This document shows, piece by piece, positions 1-8,895 of a DNA stretch of 64,000 bases. A program made the translations under genes and the position numbers. The notes below the pieces were generated by a model. It saw only the letters and a list, made by a program, of their open reading frames with translations, had not been told where the DNA came from and ran no database searches. Source of the stretch: Mesorhizobium loti (GTDB lineage Bacteria; Pseudomonadota; Alphaproteobacteria; Rhizobiales; Rhizobiaceae). The stretch is taken from contig NZ_CP033334.1 of the NCBI RefSeq assembly GCF_013170705.1, positions 1,240,001-1,304,000 on the forward strand, written 5' to 3'. Positions within the stretch are counted from its first letter, which is position 1; each line of letters begins with the position of its first letter.

Positions 1-939
1 ATGCAGCTGCAGGTCGAGTCCGTGATAGGCCAGCGCCTCGACCGTGCCGGCGGCGCGGTTGGCGGTCTCGGCTGACGGGAACAATCGGATGCGTTCGGGC
101 CGCACCGACGCGACAGCGGACGCGCCAGGTAAAAGTGCGGCGGGGACCTTGCCCGTGACGCGCGCGCCGTTCGCGGCCAGCACGCCATCGGCGGCGGCCT
201 TGCCGGGCACGAAATTCATCACACCGATGAAATCGGCAACGAAGCGATCGGCCGGATGTTCATAGATCGCGTGCGGCGTGTCGCATTGCAGCAGCCTGCC
301 GTCTTTCAGCACCGCCATGCGGTCGGCCATGACCAGCGATTCCTCCTGGTCGTGGGTGACGATGACGAAGGTGATGCCGACCTCGTGCTGCAGGCGCTTC
401 AGCTCCAGCTGCATGGCGCCGCGCAGTTTCTTGTCGAGCGCGCCGAGCGGCTCGTCGAGCAGCAGCAGGCGCGGCCGCTTGACCAGGGCGCGGGCGAGCG
501 CGACGCGCTGCTTCTGGCCACCGGACAATTGCTCCGGCTTGCGGTCGGCGAACGGGACCAGTTCGGTGGTCGCCAGGATGGCGTCGACGCGGGAGCGGAT
601 TTCCTTAGCCGGCAAGCGCTCCATTTCCAGCCCGTAGGAGACATTGGCGCGTACGCTCATATGCGGGAACAGCGCGTAGGACTGGAACATCAGGTTGACC
701 GGCCGCTTGTTGGGCGGCGTCCGGGCGATGTCCTTGCCGTCGAGCAGGATGCGTCCGTCGGTCGGGGTCTCGAAGCCGGCCAGCATGCGCAGGAGCGTGG
801 TCTTGCCGCAGCCGGAGGGCCCAAGCAGCGCGAAGAACTCGTTCTCCCTGATGTCGAGCGAGATGCCGTCGACAGCGGTGACCCGGCCGAATTTCTTCGA
901 CACATGGTCGATGGCCAGCAGCGTGCGCGGTTCGCTCAT
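1..939 (-). CDS. Polyamine-type ABC transporter ATP-binding protein (partial, runs off the left edge)
   Basis: ATPase of a spermidine/putrescine-like importer (PotA family), acting at the cytoplasmic face of the membrane. Reading leftward from ATG at 939 it gives MSEPRTLLAIDHVSKKFG, a Walker A GPSGCGKTT near residues 38-46, the Q-loop in LMFQSYALFPHM, the signature LSGGQKQR, Walker B LLLLDEP and the switch histidine in IVTHDQEE. The C-terminal TOBE-like region is entered (ASVRPERIRLF) but the stop lies outside the window. Its ATG overlaps the upstream permease stop as ATGA, so the two are translationally coupled. It is the last gene seen of the operon binding protein - permease - permease - ATPase. 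The polyamine substrate is inferred from family and from the PuuA/PuuB-like genes nearby; the family call is firm. Confidence 0.93.
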   Translation of the reverse strand, partial: MSEPRTLLAIDHVSKKFGRVTAVDGISLDIRENEFFALLGPSGCGKTTLLRMLAGFETPTDGRILLDGKDIARTPPNKRPVNLMFQSYALFPHMSVRANVSYGLEMERLPAKEIRSRVDAILATTELVPFADRKPEQLSGGQKQRVALARALVKRPRLLLLDEPLGALDKKLRGAMQLELKRLQHEVGITFVIVTHDQEESLVMADRMAVLKDGRLLQCDTPHAIYEHPADRFVADFIGVMNFVPGKAAADGVLAANGARVTGKVPAALLPGASAVASVRPERIRLFPSAETANRAAGTVEALAYHGLDLQLH

Positions 940-1736
940 TGGCCGATAATCCCTCGATTGAGCCGCTGCGACAGGGTGAGCGCGATGATGGAGACGGCCA
1001 TGACGATGGTCGCCAGCGCATTGATCTCCGGCGTGATGCCGAAGCGGATCATGGCGTAGATCTGCATCGGCAGCGTGGTCGAGGCACGGCCGGCACCGGA
1101 TGTGAAGAAGGCGATGATGAACTCGTCGACCGAAAGCGTGAAAGCAAGCAGCGCGCCGGCGATCACCGCCGGCAGGATGACCGGCAAGGTCACGCGCCGG
1201 AAGGTGGTTATGGCGGAGGCGCCGAGGTCGGCGGAGGCCTCGGCGATCGACCAGTCGAAACTCTTCAGCCGGGCACGCACCACCGAGCAGACAAAGGCGA
1301 GGTTGAAGACGACATGGGCGAGGATGATGGTGTGCAGCCCCATGGTCAGGTTGAGCATGGAAAAGAACGACAGCAACGCGATCGCCAGCACGATGTCGGG
1401 AATGATCATCGGCGCGAAGATCAGCGCTTCCAGGCCCCTGCCGTATTGCCGGCGCATCTCGACGCCGATCGCCAGCAGCGTGCCGAGCAATGTGGCGATG
1501 GCGGTGGAGACCAGCGCCACGATCAGCGTGTTGAGCGCGGCGGAGAGGATCGCGGAGTTGTTGGCCAGCGATACATACCATTTCAGCGAAAAGCCCGACC
1601 ATGCCGTCGGCAGCCCGCCTTCGTTGAAGGACAGTGCGACCAGCACGGCGATCGGGATGTAGAGGAAAGCGAAGACGAGGGTAAGCACGAACCAGAGCGT
1701 GCGCCGCGTGGCTGGGGAACGCTCAGCCATCGACAT
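936..1736 (-). CDS. Polyamine-type ABC transporter permease (PotC-like)
   Basis: Inner-membrane permease of 266 residues, the usual length for PotC/PotI. It has six predicted hydrophobic segments, beginning with the stretch after the N-terminal arginines (LWFVLTLVFAFLYIPIAVLV). The cytoplasmic EAA loop that contacts the ATPase is visible as EASADLGASAITTFRRV near residues 165-181. ATG at 1736 and ATG at 1730 are both possible; an AAAGG-like site precedes the first. It overlaps the upstream permease by 14 bp and the downstream ATPase by 4 bp, typical of a tightly coupled transport operon. Confidence 0.92.
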   Translation of the reverse strand: MSMAERSPATRRTLWFVLTLVFAFLYIPIAVLVALSFNEGGLPTAWSGFSLKWYVSLANNSAILSAALNTLIVALVSTAIATLLGTLLAIGVEMRRQYGRGLEALIFAPMIIPDIVLAIALLSFFSMLNLTMGLHTIILAHVVFNLAFVCSVVRARLKSFDWSIAEASADLGASAITTFRRVTLPVILPAVIAGALLAFTLSVDEFIIAFFTSGAGRASTTLPMQIYAMIRFGITPEINALATIVMAVSIIALTLSQRLNRGIIGQ

Positions 1737-2598
1737 TACCTTTGGCCTCGGCCACCCGCCCCGAGGCGCGGTCGGCGGCCAGCGCTTGCGCCATCAGCAC
1801 CAGAAGCATGATGGCGATCAGCGCCATGGCGAGTGCCGCGCCGAAGGGCCAGTCATTGGCGGTCAGGAACTGGTCGTAGACCAGATTGCCGATCATCTGG
1901 AAACGGCCGCCGCCGAGCAGCGCCGGGGTGACGAAATTGCCGATCGACAGCACGAAGACGAAGACGGCGCCGGCGGCTATGCCGGGCACGGTCAGCGGCA
2001 GGATGACACGGCGAAAGGTGGTGGCGGCCGAGGCGCCGAGATCGCGCGAGGCTTCGGCAAGCTCCGGGTTGAGCCGGGACAAAGGCGCGTAGCAGGCGAG
2101 GATGACGAAGGGCAGATAGTTGTAGACCAAGCCGGCAATGACGGCGCCTTCGGTATAGAGCATCGACGGCGGCTCGCCGGCGTAGCCGAACCAGCGCAGC
2201 AGTTGCGTGATCAGGCCTTCACGGTTGAGCAACACGATCCAGGCGTAGGTGCGGATCAGGTAGTTGGACCAGAACGGCAGCACGGCGAAGAACAGGAACA
2301 CCGGCTGCCACCGGCGCGGCGCGGCAGCGATCGCATAAGCGGCGGCATAGCCGACCACCACCGCGATCAGGGTGGCTGTGCCGGCGATGCGCGCCGATTT
2401 GAGGAAGATGCCGGCATAGAGCGGGTCGAAGACCAGCCCGAAATTCTCCAGCGTGAAGGTATAGTCGATGCCGCCATAGATGCCGCGCCGGAAGAAGGCG
2501 AGCGCCAGCACCAATGCGCACGGCACCACCATCAGCGCGGTCAGCCAGACCAGCGCCGGGGCCATCAGGAAGGAGGAGCGAAGTCGGGTCTGGGACAA
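1723..2598 (-). CDS. Polyamine-type ABC transporter permease (PotB-like)
   Basis: First permease of the polyamine-type importer, about 291 residues with multiple membrane segments and an EAA loop (EASRDLGASAATTFRRV) nearly identical to that of its partner permease. The reading frame opens with TTG at 2598 and no convincing Shine-Dalgarno site; the first in-frame ATG is at 2565, which would cut into the first membrane helix, so TTG at 2598 is preferred but the start is uncertain. It lies 59 bp downstream of the binding-protein gene and overlaps the next permease by 14 bp. Confidence 0.9.
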   Translation of the reverse strand: MSQTRLRSSFLMAPALVWLTALMVVPCALVLALAFFRRGIYGGIDYTFTLENFGLVFDPLYAGIFLKSARIAGTATLIAVVVGYAAAYAIAAAPRRWQPVFLFFAVLPFWSNYLIRTYAWIVLLNREGLITQLLRWFGYAGEPPSMLYTEGAVIAGLVYNYLPFVILACYAPLSRLNPELAEASRDLGASAATTFRRVILPLTVPGIAAGAVFVFVLSIGNFVTPALLGGGRFQMIGNLVYDQFLTANDWPFGAALAMALIAIMLLVLMAQALAADRASGRVAEAKGNVDG

Positions 2599-2657
2599 TT
2601 CAGGGTACCGCTCAGGGCCGGCAGACGAAGCGCTGCCGGCCGTGATATCCGCGCTGC

Positions 2658-3725
2658 TTACTGCGCGGCCTTGATCTCGCTGACGATCTTGGAATAGTCG
2701 CGCTGGGCTTCGCCGACGTCACGCAGCTGCTCGAACTTGACGAGATCGGCCACCGGCATCGCCATGTTGGGGAATTTGGCGAGGAAGTCGGCCGGCAGGC
2801 TTTCCATCGCCGGCTTGTTCGGCACCTTGTAGTCGATGTTTTGCGCCGCCCAGGCGTGGTTCTTGGCGTCGAGCATGAAGTTGATGAACTTGAAGGCGTC
2901 GTCCTTGTGCTCGGAAGCCTTCATCACCACCATCGTGTCTACCCAGAGATCGGAACCTTCCTTCGGGATGACGTATTTGATCTCGGGTTTTTCGGCGATG
3001 CCGTAATTGCACCAGCCGTCCCAGGCCTGCACCATCAGCGCCTCGCCGGAAACCAGCTTCGAATAGAAGGTGGTGTCGTCATAGGCGAGCAAGGTCTTCT
3101 TGGCCGAGATCAGCAGGTCCTTGACCTCGGCCATCTTGGCCGGATCGGTCTCGTTGACGGAAAAGCCCTTGTCGAGCTGGCCGGCGGCCAGCAGCCAGCG
3201 ATCGGTCGCCAGCATGGTGGTCTTGCCCTTCAGCTCGTCGGAAGGGGCGAGCAGGTCGCTCCAACTCGTTGGCGCCGCCTTGACGAGATCCGAGCGGTAG
3301 CAGAGGCCCGTCGTGCCCCAGGTGTACGGCACGGAGAACGTGTTGCCGACATCGTGCGGCAGTTTCGTTGCCTCGGGATAGAGGTTGGCGAGGTTGGGGA
3401 TCTTGGCGTGGTCCATCGGCTCGGTCAGGCCAAGCTTGTTCAGCACTTCGGCGAAGGGCGAGGAAACGAAGACCACGTCATAGCCCTTGCCGCCGGCGGC
3501 GATCAGCTTGCCCATGATCTCTTCATTGGTGGCGTGCACCACGACCTCGCCGGAGACGCCGGTCGCGGTCTTGAAGGAGGCCATGGCATCGGGCGCCATG
3601 TAGCCGTCCCAGTTGGAGATGACGAGGCCGGCGGCCATTGCCGGTGCGGCGGACAGCGCCAGGGCAAGGCCGACAGCGATTGAAGAAACCTTGAGCGCAC
3701 GGCGCCGCGGGCTGGTAGCGGTCAT
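2658..3725 (-). CDS. Polyamine-type ABC transporter periplasmic binding protein (PotD/PotF-like)
   Basis: Periplasmic solute-binding protein of 355 residues (bacterial extracellular solute-binding family, PotD/PotF group). It starts with an Arg-rich n-region and hydrophobic core ending in AAPAMAA, a normal signal peptide, followed by LVISNWDGYMAP, the characteristic N-terminal lobe of spermidine/putrescine-binding proteins. Start ATG at 3725 is chosen over an upstream in-frame ATG (3782) because a GGGAG site at 3732-3736 sits 6 nt before it and the signal peptide begins there. First gene of the leftward operon and divergent from the GntR-type regulator at 3961. The ligand could be another amine; sequence alone does not fix it. 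Confidence 0.92.
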   Translation of the reverse strand: MTATSPRRRALKVSSIAVGLALALSAAPAMAAGLVISNWDGYMAPDAMASFKTATGVSGEVVVHATNEEIMGKLIAAGGKGYDVVFVSSPFAEVLNKLGLTEPMDHAKIPNLANLYPEATKLPHDVGNTFSVPYTWGTTGLCYRSDLVKAAPTSWSDLLAPSDELKGKTTMLATDRWLLAAGQLDKGFSVNETDPAKMAEVKDLLISAKKTLLAYDDTTFYSKLVSGEALMVQAWDGWCNYGIAEKPEIKYVIPKEGSDLWVDTMVVMKASEHKDDAFKFINFMLDAKNHAWAAQNIDYKVPNKPAMESLPADFLAKFPNMAMPVADLVKFEQLRDVGEAQRDYSKIVSEIKAAQ

Positions 3726-3831
3726 GGCAGACTCCCATTCCGGTTGATCGTCGAATTCTGTGCTGGACCGGGTGCGACCCACGCCGCTGCCCTCGATCCT
3801 GTTCCCTCGGTCTTTTTATCGCCGATTGCAC

Positions 3832-3863
3832 TGACAGTACTATTGCAGAAAAAAGTACGTCAA
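3832..3863. promoter_or_regulatory. Putative promoter/operator in the divergent binding-protein/gntR intergenic region
   Basis: The 235-bp gap between the leftward transporter operon and the rightward regulator is AT-rich in its middle. It contains GACaGTAC at 3833-3840 and GTACgTC at 3855-3861, a spaced inverted repeat suited to a GntR-type dimer. On the minus strand a TTGACG -35-like hexamer (3863-3858) is followed 18 bp later by TACTGT. This fits a promoter for the transporter with an overlapping operator for the adjacent regulator, but both are predicted by eye only. Confidence 0.35.
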
Positions 3864-3960
3864 TCCATAATTTGCCAACCGACCGAGGAATCTGGCCGAT
3901 TGCGCTTGTCCCGGCGATCGGCCAAACCAGTGAGGTCCCATCCGTCCGCCGAGACCAGTC

Positions 3961-4899
3961 ATGCAAGCCGCAGCCCGACGCCCTCGCACCAACCATCTCG
4001 ATCTGGCACAGCGCATCCTGGATGTGGCGCGGCAGCGCGGCTTCGAGCCCGGCGCGCGCCTGCCCGAGCAGCAGATCGCTTCGCTGTGCAATGTCTCGCG
4101 CACGCCGGTGCGGGCAGCACTCAGCCTGTTGGCGGAACGGGGCGTCGTGCGCTGGGAGGCCGATACCGGTTACCACCTGGCGGTCGACCTCGCCGCGCAG
4201 CCGGCTATTGCCACCGAGCTTCCCAGCGCGGAGGAGGACGAGCTTGCCGAGGCGATCCTGCGCGACCGCTCGGCGCGCAGGCTGGACCAGACGGTGACCG
4301 CCGCAGCGTTGATGCGACGCTACAATGCCGAGCGGAAGACGGTACTAAAAGCGCTTAATAAACTGACGGAAGAGAATCTGCTGGACCGGGCGCCGGGACA
4401 GTCATGGCTGTTCCGCCGCACGCCCGACGATCCGGAGGCGCAAGGCGAAAGCTATGAATTCCGCCTGGTGCTCGAGCCCGTGGCGATCCTGACGCCGGGC
4501 TTCCGGCTGGACGGCGCGCGGGCGGCGGCCTTGCGCCAAGGCATGGACGCGCTATCGGCGCTGCCGGATGCCGCCTTCGACACGCGCGAGTTCCAGCGGC
4601 TGGATATAGATTTTCACGGCATGATCGCCGAGGGCTGCGCCAATCGCTTCGTCGCCGACGCGCTGGCCGATCACCTCAGGCTGCGCCGGCTGCCGGGCCT
4701 CTACGGCGGCGTCAACGTCTTCCGGCTCCGGCAATCCTTGCTGGAACACCTGAACATACTCGACCATCTCGAAAGCCGGCAGTATGAGGTGGCTGCAGAT
4801 CTGCTTCGCATCCACCTGCGGCTCTCCCGCAACCAGCGACCGCAGGCGGCCAGCCGCGGCGCCCCCGCGCTGTTCGGCATGATCAGCCGGCCGGAATGA
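3961..4899 (+). CDS. GntR-family transcriptional regulator with two winged-helix segments and an FCD-like ligand domain
   Basis: Cytoplasmic DNA-binding regulator of 312 residues. Residues ~10-65 form a GntR-type winged helix (AQRILDVARQRGFEPGARLPEQQIASLCNVSRTPVRAALSLL). A second helix-turn-helix-like stretch follows at ~95-150 (LMRRYNAERKTVLKALNKLTEENLL), then a helical FCD-like domain with metal-type residues (DFHGMIAEG, LEHLNILDHLE, RIHLRLSRN). Ordinary FadR-type proteins have one winged helix and about 230-250 residues, so the extra segment is notable. Divergent from the polyamine importer and directly upstream of the glycosyltransferase, puuA-like and puuB-like genes; it probably controls both sides in response to an amine or its derivative (inference). 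Confidence 0.85.
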   Translation: MQAAARRPRTNHLDLAQRILDVARQRGFEPGARLPEQQIASLCNVSRTPVRAALSLLAERGVVRWEADTGYHLAVDLAAQPAIATELPSAEEDELAEAILRDRSARRLDQTVTAAALMRRYNAERKTVLKALNKLTEENLLDRAPGQSWLFRRTPDDPEAQGESYEFRLVLEPVAILTPGFRLDGARAAALRQGMDALSALPDAAFDTREFQRLDIDFHGMIAEGCANRFVADALADHLRLRRLPGLYGGVNVFRLRQSLLEHLNILDHLESRQYEVAADLLRIHLRLSRNQRPQAASRGAPALFGMISRPE

Positions 4900-4909
4900 A
4901 GAGGATTAA

Positions 4910-6193
4910 TTGACGCGTAAAGCCAGCCCGACCATCGCGCTGTTTCCCGAAGCCAGTTTCGGGGCGGCGCTGAATTGCGTCGGCATCGCGCAGGCGTTGC
5001 GGGCCAAGGGCGCCAGGCCGGTCTTCATCTGCCATGCCGGCTTCTCCGGCGTCTTTGCCGACTATGGTTTCCAGGAATACCAGCTGCCGACCGACGAGCC
5101 GCTGAGCGACAGCGAGCGCCAGAGCTACTGGCAGGCCTTCGTGCGCCGGCACCTGCCGCATTTCAGGCTCAGCCCGATCGACCAGCTCGAAACCTATGTC
5201 GCGCCGACCTGGCAGGCGATCGTCGATACGGCGGTCAATGCCGAGGGACCGCTGCGCCAATTGCTGGCGCGGCTGAAGCCGGACGCGGTGGTGCTCGACA
5301 ATGTCATCATGTTCCCTGCGATCGCCGCCGCCGGCTGTCCCTGGGTGCGCGTCGTCTCCTGCGCGGAGACGGAGCTGCCCGACGCCCAGGTGCCACCCTA
5401 TCTGTCCGGCCTCGGCGCCGATGATCCGCAACGCGCGGCGTTCGAGGCCCGCTATCTCTCGGCCTCCGCGCCCGCGCATGACCGCTTCAACCGTTTTCGT
5501 GTGGACGCCGGCCTGGCGCCGTTGCCGAAGGGCCTGTTCCTGGAAAGTTCGCCCGACCTCAACCTGCTGCTGACGCCGACGATCGTGCGCCGCGAGCGTG
5601 CCAAGCCGCTCGATCCGGCCCGCTTCGTCTATCTCGAGGGCTGTGTGCGGTCGGAAGGACCGTTCGAGGTGCCGGTCTTCCCGCGCAATGGCGGACCGCT
5701 GGTCTATGTCAGCTTCGGCAGCCTCGGTGCCATGGATGTCGGGCTGATCGAGCGCATGCTCGCCGTCTTCGACAGGCTGCCCGCGCGCTTCATCGTTAAT
5801 GCCGGCGGCCTGCGCGACGCCTATCGCGCGGTGCCTGACAATGTCTATCTCGACGCCTGGTTTCCGCAGCCTTCGGTGGTGGCGAAGTCAGACCTGTTCA
5901 TCCACCATGGCGGCAACAACAGCTTTTGCGAGGCGCTGCGCTTCGGCGTGCCGTCGCTGATCATGCCCTATTGCTGGGACGGACACGACAATGCGCGCCG
6001 CGCCGAAGAGACCGGCACCGGCGATCATATCGGCCGCGACGGCTGGACCGAGGGAGTATTGGAGAGAGCCATTCTCGGCCTGCTGGCCGATAACGCCATG
6101 CGCGCCCGCCTGAGGGACAATGCAGCCCAGATGGCGCTGAAACCCGGAACGGACGTGGCCGCGCAAGCCATACTCTCCCTGATACGGACGTGA
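4910..6193 (+). CDS. GT1-family (UGT/MGT-like) glycosyltransferase
   Basis: Predicted cytoplasmic nucleotide-sugar glycosyltransferase of 427 residues with a GT-B layout. The C-terminal donor-binding region carries the GT1 signature at ~325-360 (HHGGNNSFCEALRFGVPSLIMP followed by WDGHDNARRAEETG); a preceding VYVSFGSLGAMD motif is also typical. The start is TTG at 4910, 10 nt after the regulator stop and 4 nt after an AGAGGA ribosome site. Its stop overlaps the next gene start as GTGA, so it is co-translated with the PuuA-like ligase. A sugar transferase inside an amine-degradation operon is unexpected; the acceptor is unknown. Macrolide-type or sterol-type activity is not implied beyond family membership. 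Confidence 0.8.
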   Translation: MTRKASPTIALFPEASFGAALNCVGIAQALRAKGARPVFICHAGFSGVFADYGFQEYQLPTDEPLSDSERQSYWQAFVRRHLPHFRLSPIDQLETYVAPTWQAIVDTAVNAEGPLRQLLARLKPDAVVLDNVIMFPAIAAAGCPWVRVVSCAETELPDAQVPPYLSGLGADDPQRAAFEARYLSASAPAHDRFNRFRVDAGLAPLPKGLFLESSPDLNLLLTPTIVRRERAKPLDPARFVYLEGCVRSEGPFEVPVFPRNGGPLVYVSFGSLGAMDVGLIERMLAVFDRLPARFIVNAGGLRDAYRAVPDNVYLDAWFPQPSVVAKSDLFIHHGGNNSFCEALRFGVPSLIMPYCWDGHDNARRAEETGTGDHIGRDGWTEGVLERAILGLLADNAMRARLRDNAAQMALKPGTDVAAQAILSLIRT

Positions 6194-7578
6194 ACGAAAT
6201 GCTCGACAAGAACACGAATACCTCTCTCTCCAGCGGCAACGACCCCAAGGCCTGGCTGGGCCAGCACGGCATCAACGAGGTCGAATGCCTGGTGCCCGAC
6301 ATGAACGGCGTGCTGCGCGGCAAGGCGCTGCCGGCGGCAAAATTCCTCAAGGCGCTGGAAGACCGCGCGCTCTATCTGCCAAGCAGCGCCTTCCTGGTCA
6401 GCATCGACGGCCGCTATTCCGGCTCGATCGACGAGGGTTTTGCCTATTCGGACCCGGACATGCGCATGGTGCCTGATGTCTCGACGCTGTGCCTGGCGCC
6501 CGGCGCTGGGGCGGGGAAAGCCTATGTCTTCGCCGACGCCTTCCACATGGACGGCAGGCCATGGATGGCCTCGCCGCGCCACGTGCTGCGCGCCGTGCTC
6601 GATCTCTACCGCCAGCGTGGCTGGCGGGCCGTGGTGGCGCCGGAGGTCGAGTTCTATCTGACCGCGCATAATCCCGATCCGGACAAACCCCTGACCGCGC
6701 CGTTCGGGGCCAATGGACGCGCTGAAACCGTGCAGCATCCCTATGACATGGCGGCGCTCGAGGAGTTCGAGCCGGTGATCCGGCGCGTCTATGAGTATGC
6801 CGCGGCCGCCGGACTGCCGCTCGACACGCTGATCCACGAATCGGGCACGGCGCAGCTGGAGATCAATCTCCTGCATGGCGACGCGCTGCCGCTGGCCGAC
6901 CAGGTGCTTTTGTTCAAACGGTTGACGCGCCAGGCCGCGCAGCAATACGGCATGCATGCGACCTTCATGGCCAAGCCGATCGCCGCGCAGGCCGGCAGCT
7001 CGATGCATCTGCACATGTCCGTCGTCGACGACGCGGGCAACGCGCTGTTTGCCGGCGCGGATGATGCCGACACCGAGATGTTCGGCCATTTCATCGGCGG
7101 CCTGCAGAAATATGTCCCCGAAATCATGCCGCTGTTCGCGCCCAATGTGAACTCGTTCCGCCGCATAAGGCCAAACCACAGCGCGCCGGCCAACATCGAA
7201 TGGTCGCATGACAATCGCTCCTGCGGCCTGCGCGTGCCGGCCGGCGGGCGCGCCGCGCGGCGGGTGGAGAACCGCTTGCCGGGCGCCGATTCCAATCCGT
7301 ATCTGGCGATCGCCGGCTCGCTGCTCGCCGGCTATCTCGGCGTCGAGCAGAAGCTGGCGCGCTCGGCCGAGGCGTCGGGCAATGCCTACAAGATCAAGAG
7401 CACGCTGCCGAAGACCATGGAGGAGGCGCTCGATCGTTTCGAGGCTTGCGACCCGGTGCGCAAACTGCTCGGCGAGGATTTTTTCCAGACCTATCTGCGC
7501 GTCAAGAGCGTCGAGCTCGACCTGTTCCAGAGCGTGGTGACGAGCTGGGAACGCGATCATCTGCTGCTGAAGGTGTGA
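6190..7578 (+). CDS. puuA: Glutamine synthetase-family ligase, gamma-glutamylpolyamine synthetase-like
   Basis: ATP-dependent gamma-glutamylation of an amine such as putrescine is the likely reaction, the first step of the Puu route. The protein (462 residues from GTG at 6190; ATG at 6199 is an alternative) has the GS N-terminal beta-grasp (VECLVPDMNGVLRGKALPA) and catalytic-domain motifs: APEVEFYL, SGTAQLEINLLHGDAL, GSSMHLHMS and NSFRRIRPNHSAPANIEW, then NRLPGADSNPYLAIAGSLLAG. Length matches PuuA and the GS-like family rather than housekeeping GlnA, which has different adenylylation-loop sequence. It overlaps the glycosyltransferase by 4 bp and is followed 2 nt later by the FAD oxidase. True substrate is inferred from context. 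Confidence 0.85.
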   Translation: MNEMLDKNTNTSLSSGNDPKAWLGQHGINEVECLVPDMNGVLRGKALPAAKFLKALEDRALYLPSSAFLVSIDGRYSGSIDEGFAYSDPDMRMVPDVSTLCLAPGAGAGKAYVFADAFHMDGRPWMASPRHVLRAVLDLYRQRGWRAVVAPEVEFYLTAHNPDPDKPLTAPFGANGRAETVQHPYDMAALEEFEPVIRRVYEYAAAAGLPLDTLIHESGTAQLEINLLHGDALPLADQVLLFKRLTRQAAQQYGMHATFMAKPIAAQAGSSMHLHMSVVDDAGNALFAGADDADTEMFGHFIGGLQKYVPEIMPLFAPNVNSFRRIRPNHSAPANIEWSHDNRSCGLRVPAGGRAARRVENRLPGADSNPYLAIAGSLLAGYLGVEQKLARSAEASGNAYKIKSTLPKTMEEALDRFEACDPVRKLLGEDFFQTYLRVKSVELDLFQSVVTSWERDHLLLKV

Positions 7579-7580
7579 TC

Positions 7581-8879
7581 ATGGCATCTTCGACAGGCTT
7601 CAATTCCGGTCTCGATATCGGCAAATCCTACTATGTCGCCACGGCCAATCCGGCGCCTGATCATCCGGCGCTTGCCGGTGATGTCGAGGCCGACTTGGTC
7701 GTCGTCGGCGGCGGCTGCACCGGGCTGTCCGCCGCCTTGCATGCCGCCGAGCGCGGCTTGAAGGTGGTGCTGCTCGAAGGCGGCAAGATTGGCTGGGGCG
7801 CTTCGGGGCGCAATGGCGGCCAGATGATCCCCGGCCTGCGCAAGGGCGCCAAGGGTCTGGTCAAGCTCTACGGTCCCGAGCGGGCGAAGGTGCTGTTCGA
7901 CCTCGCCTTCGAGGCGCGCGGCCTGGTGCTCGACATCATCGAGCGCCATGCCATCGATTGCGACGTGAGGCTGACCGGCCATCTGGTCGGCGCGGTCAAC
8001 GGCTCCGACCTCAAGGATCTGGAAGAAGAGGCCAAATGCCTCGAGAGCGTGATGAAATTTCGCGATGTCGAGATCCTGTCGGCGACGGCCGCACGCGCCA
8101 AGGTCGACACGCCCTATCACGGTGCCATGTATGAGCCGCTCGGCGGCCATATGCACCCACTGAACTACACGCTCGGCCTTGCCCGCGCGGCCGTGGCCGC
8201 CGGCGTCGTCATCCATGAGAATTCGGTGGCGGTGAAGCTGGAGCGCGAGCCTTCGATCCGCGTCTCGACATCGAAGGGTTCGGCGCGGGCCAAACATGTC
8301 GTGCTGGCGGGCGATGCGCTGCTGCACGGGCTGGAGCCGCGCGTCAACAGCCGCATCATGCCGGTCGGCAACTACATCGTCGCCACCGAGCCGCTGGAGG
8401 GCAAGCGCAATGTCATCCCGGCCAATGTCGCGGTGTCCGACACACGCTTCGTCGTCAACTACTACCGCATGTCGGCGGATGGCCGCCTGCTTTTCGGCGG
8501 CGGGGAGCGCTACACGCCGTCGCCGCCGGCCGACATCGCCGGCTTCGTGCGGCCGCATATGGAAGGCACGTTTCCACAGCTTAGGGGTTGCCGCATCGAT
8601 CATGCCTGGGGCGGCCTGGTTTCGGTGACGACGTCGCGGCTGCCGCATGTCGGGCACTATGGCGAGGTCTATTTCGCGCATGGCTATTCCGGCAAGGGCG
8701 TCATCCTGTCGACACTGTCGGGCAAGCTGCTCGCCGAAGCGATCACCGGCGATGCCTCACGGCTGGATCTGTTCTCGACGCTCACGCCCATGCCGTTCCC
8801 CGGCGGCACGGCGCTGCGTGGGCCGCTCTATGTGCTGGGCATGCTGTGGTACGCGATGCGGGACCGGATCAAGCATTGA
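7581..8879 (+). CDS. puuB: FAD-dependent amine oxidoreductase, gamma-glutamylputrescine oxidase-like
   Basis: Flavoenzyme of 432 residues of the DAO/PuuB family, expected to oxidise a gamma-glutamylated amine to the aldehyde. Residues ~34-62 give the FAD-binding Rossmann motif (VVVGGGCTGLSAALHAAERGLKVVLLEG), followed by WGASGRNGGQ, the conserved sequence after the dinucleotide fold in this family. The C-terminal part contains LFGGGERYT and GYSGKGVILSTLSGKLLAEAI. ATG at 7581 lies 2 nt after the puuA-like stop, with an AAGGTG ribosome site overlapping the end of that gene. An upstream in-frame ATG (7446) would lie deep in the preceding gene and is rejected. It converges on pcaR with a 16-bp gap. 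Confidence 0.87.
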   Translation: MASSTGFNSGLDIGKSYYVATANPAPDHPALAGDVEADLVVVGGGCTGLSAALHAAERGLKVVLLEGGKIGWGASGRNGGQMIPGLRKGAKGLVKLYGPERAKVLFDLAFEARGLVLDIIERHAIDCDVRLTGHLVGAVNGSDLKDLEEEAKCLESVMKFRDVEILSATAARAKVDTPYHGAMYEPLGGHMHPLNYTLGLARAAVAAGVVIHENSVAVKLEREPSIRVSTSKGSARAKHVVLAGDALLHGLEPRVNSRIMPVGNYIVATEPLEGKRNVIPANVAVSDTRFVVNYYRMSADGRLLFGGGERYTPSPPADIAGFVRPHMEGTFPQLRGCRIDHAWGGLVSVTTSRLPHVGHYGEVYFAHGYSGKGVILSTLSGKLLAEAITGDASRLDLFSTLTPMPFPGGTALRGPLYVLGMLWYAMRDRIKH

Positions 8880-8895
8880 GGTTGCCGGATGCGGT

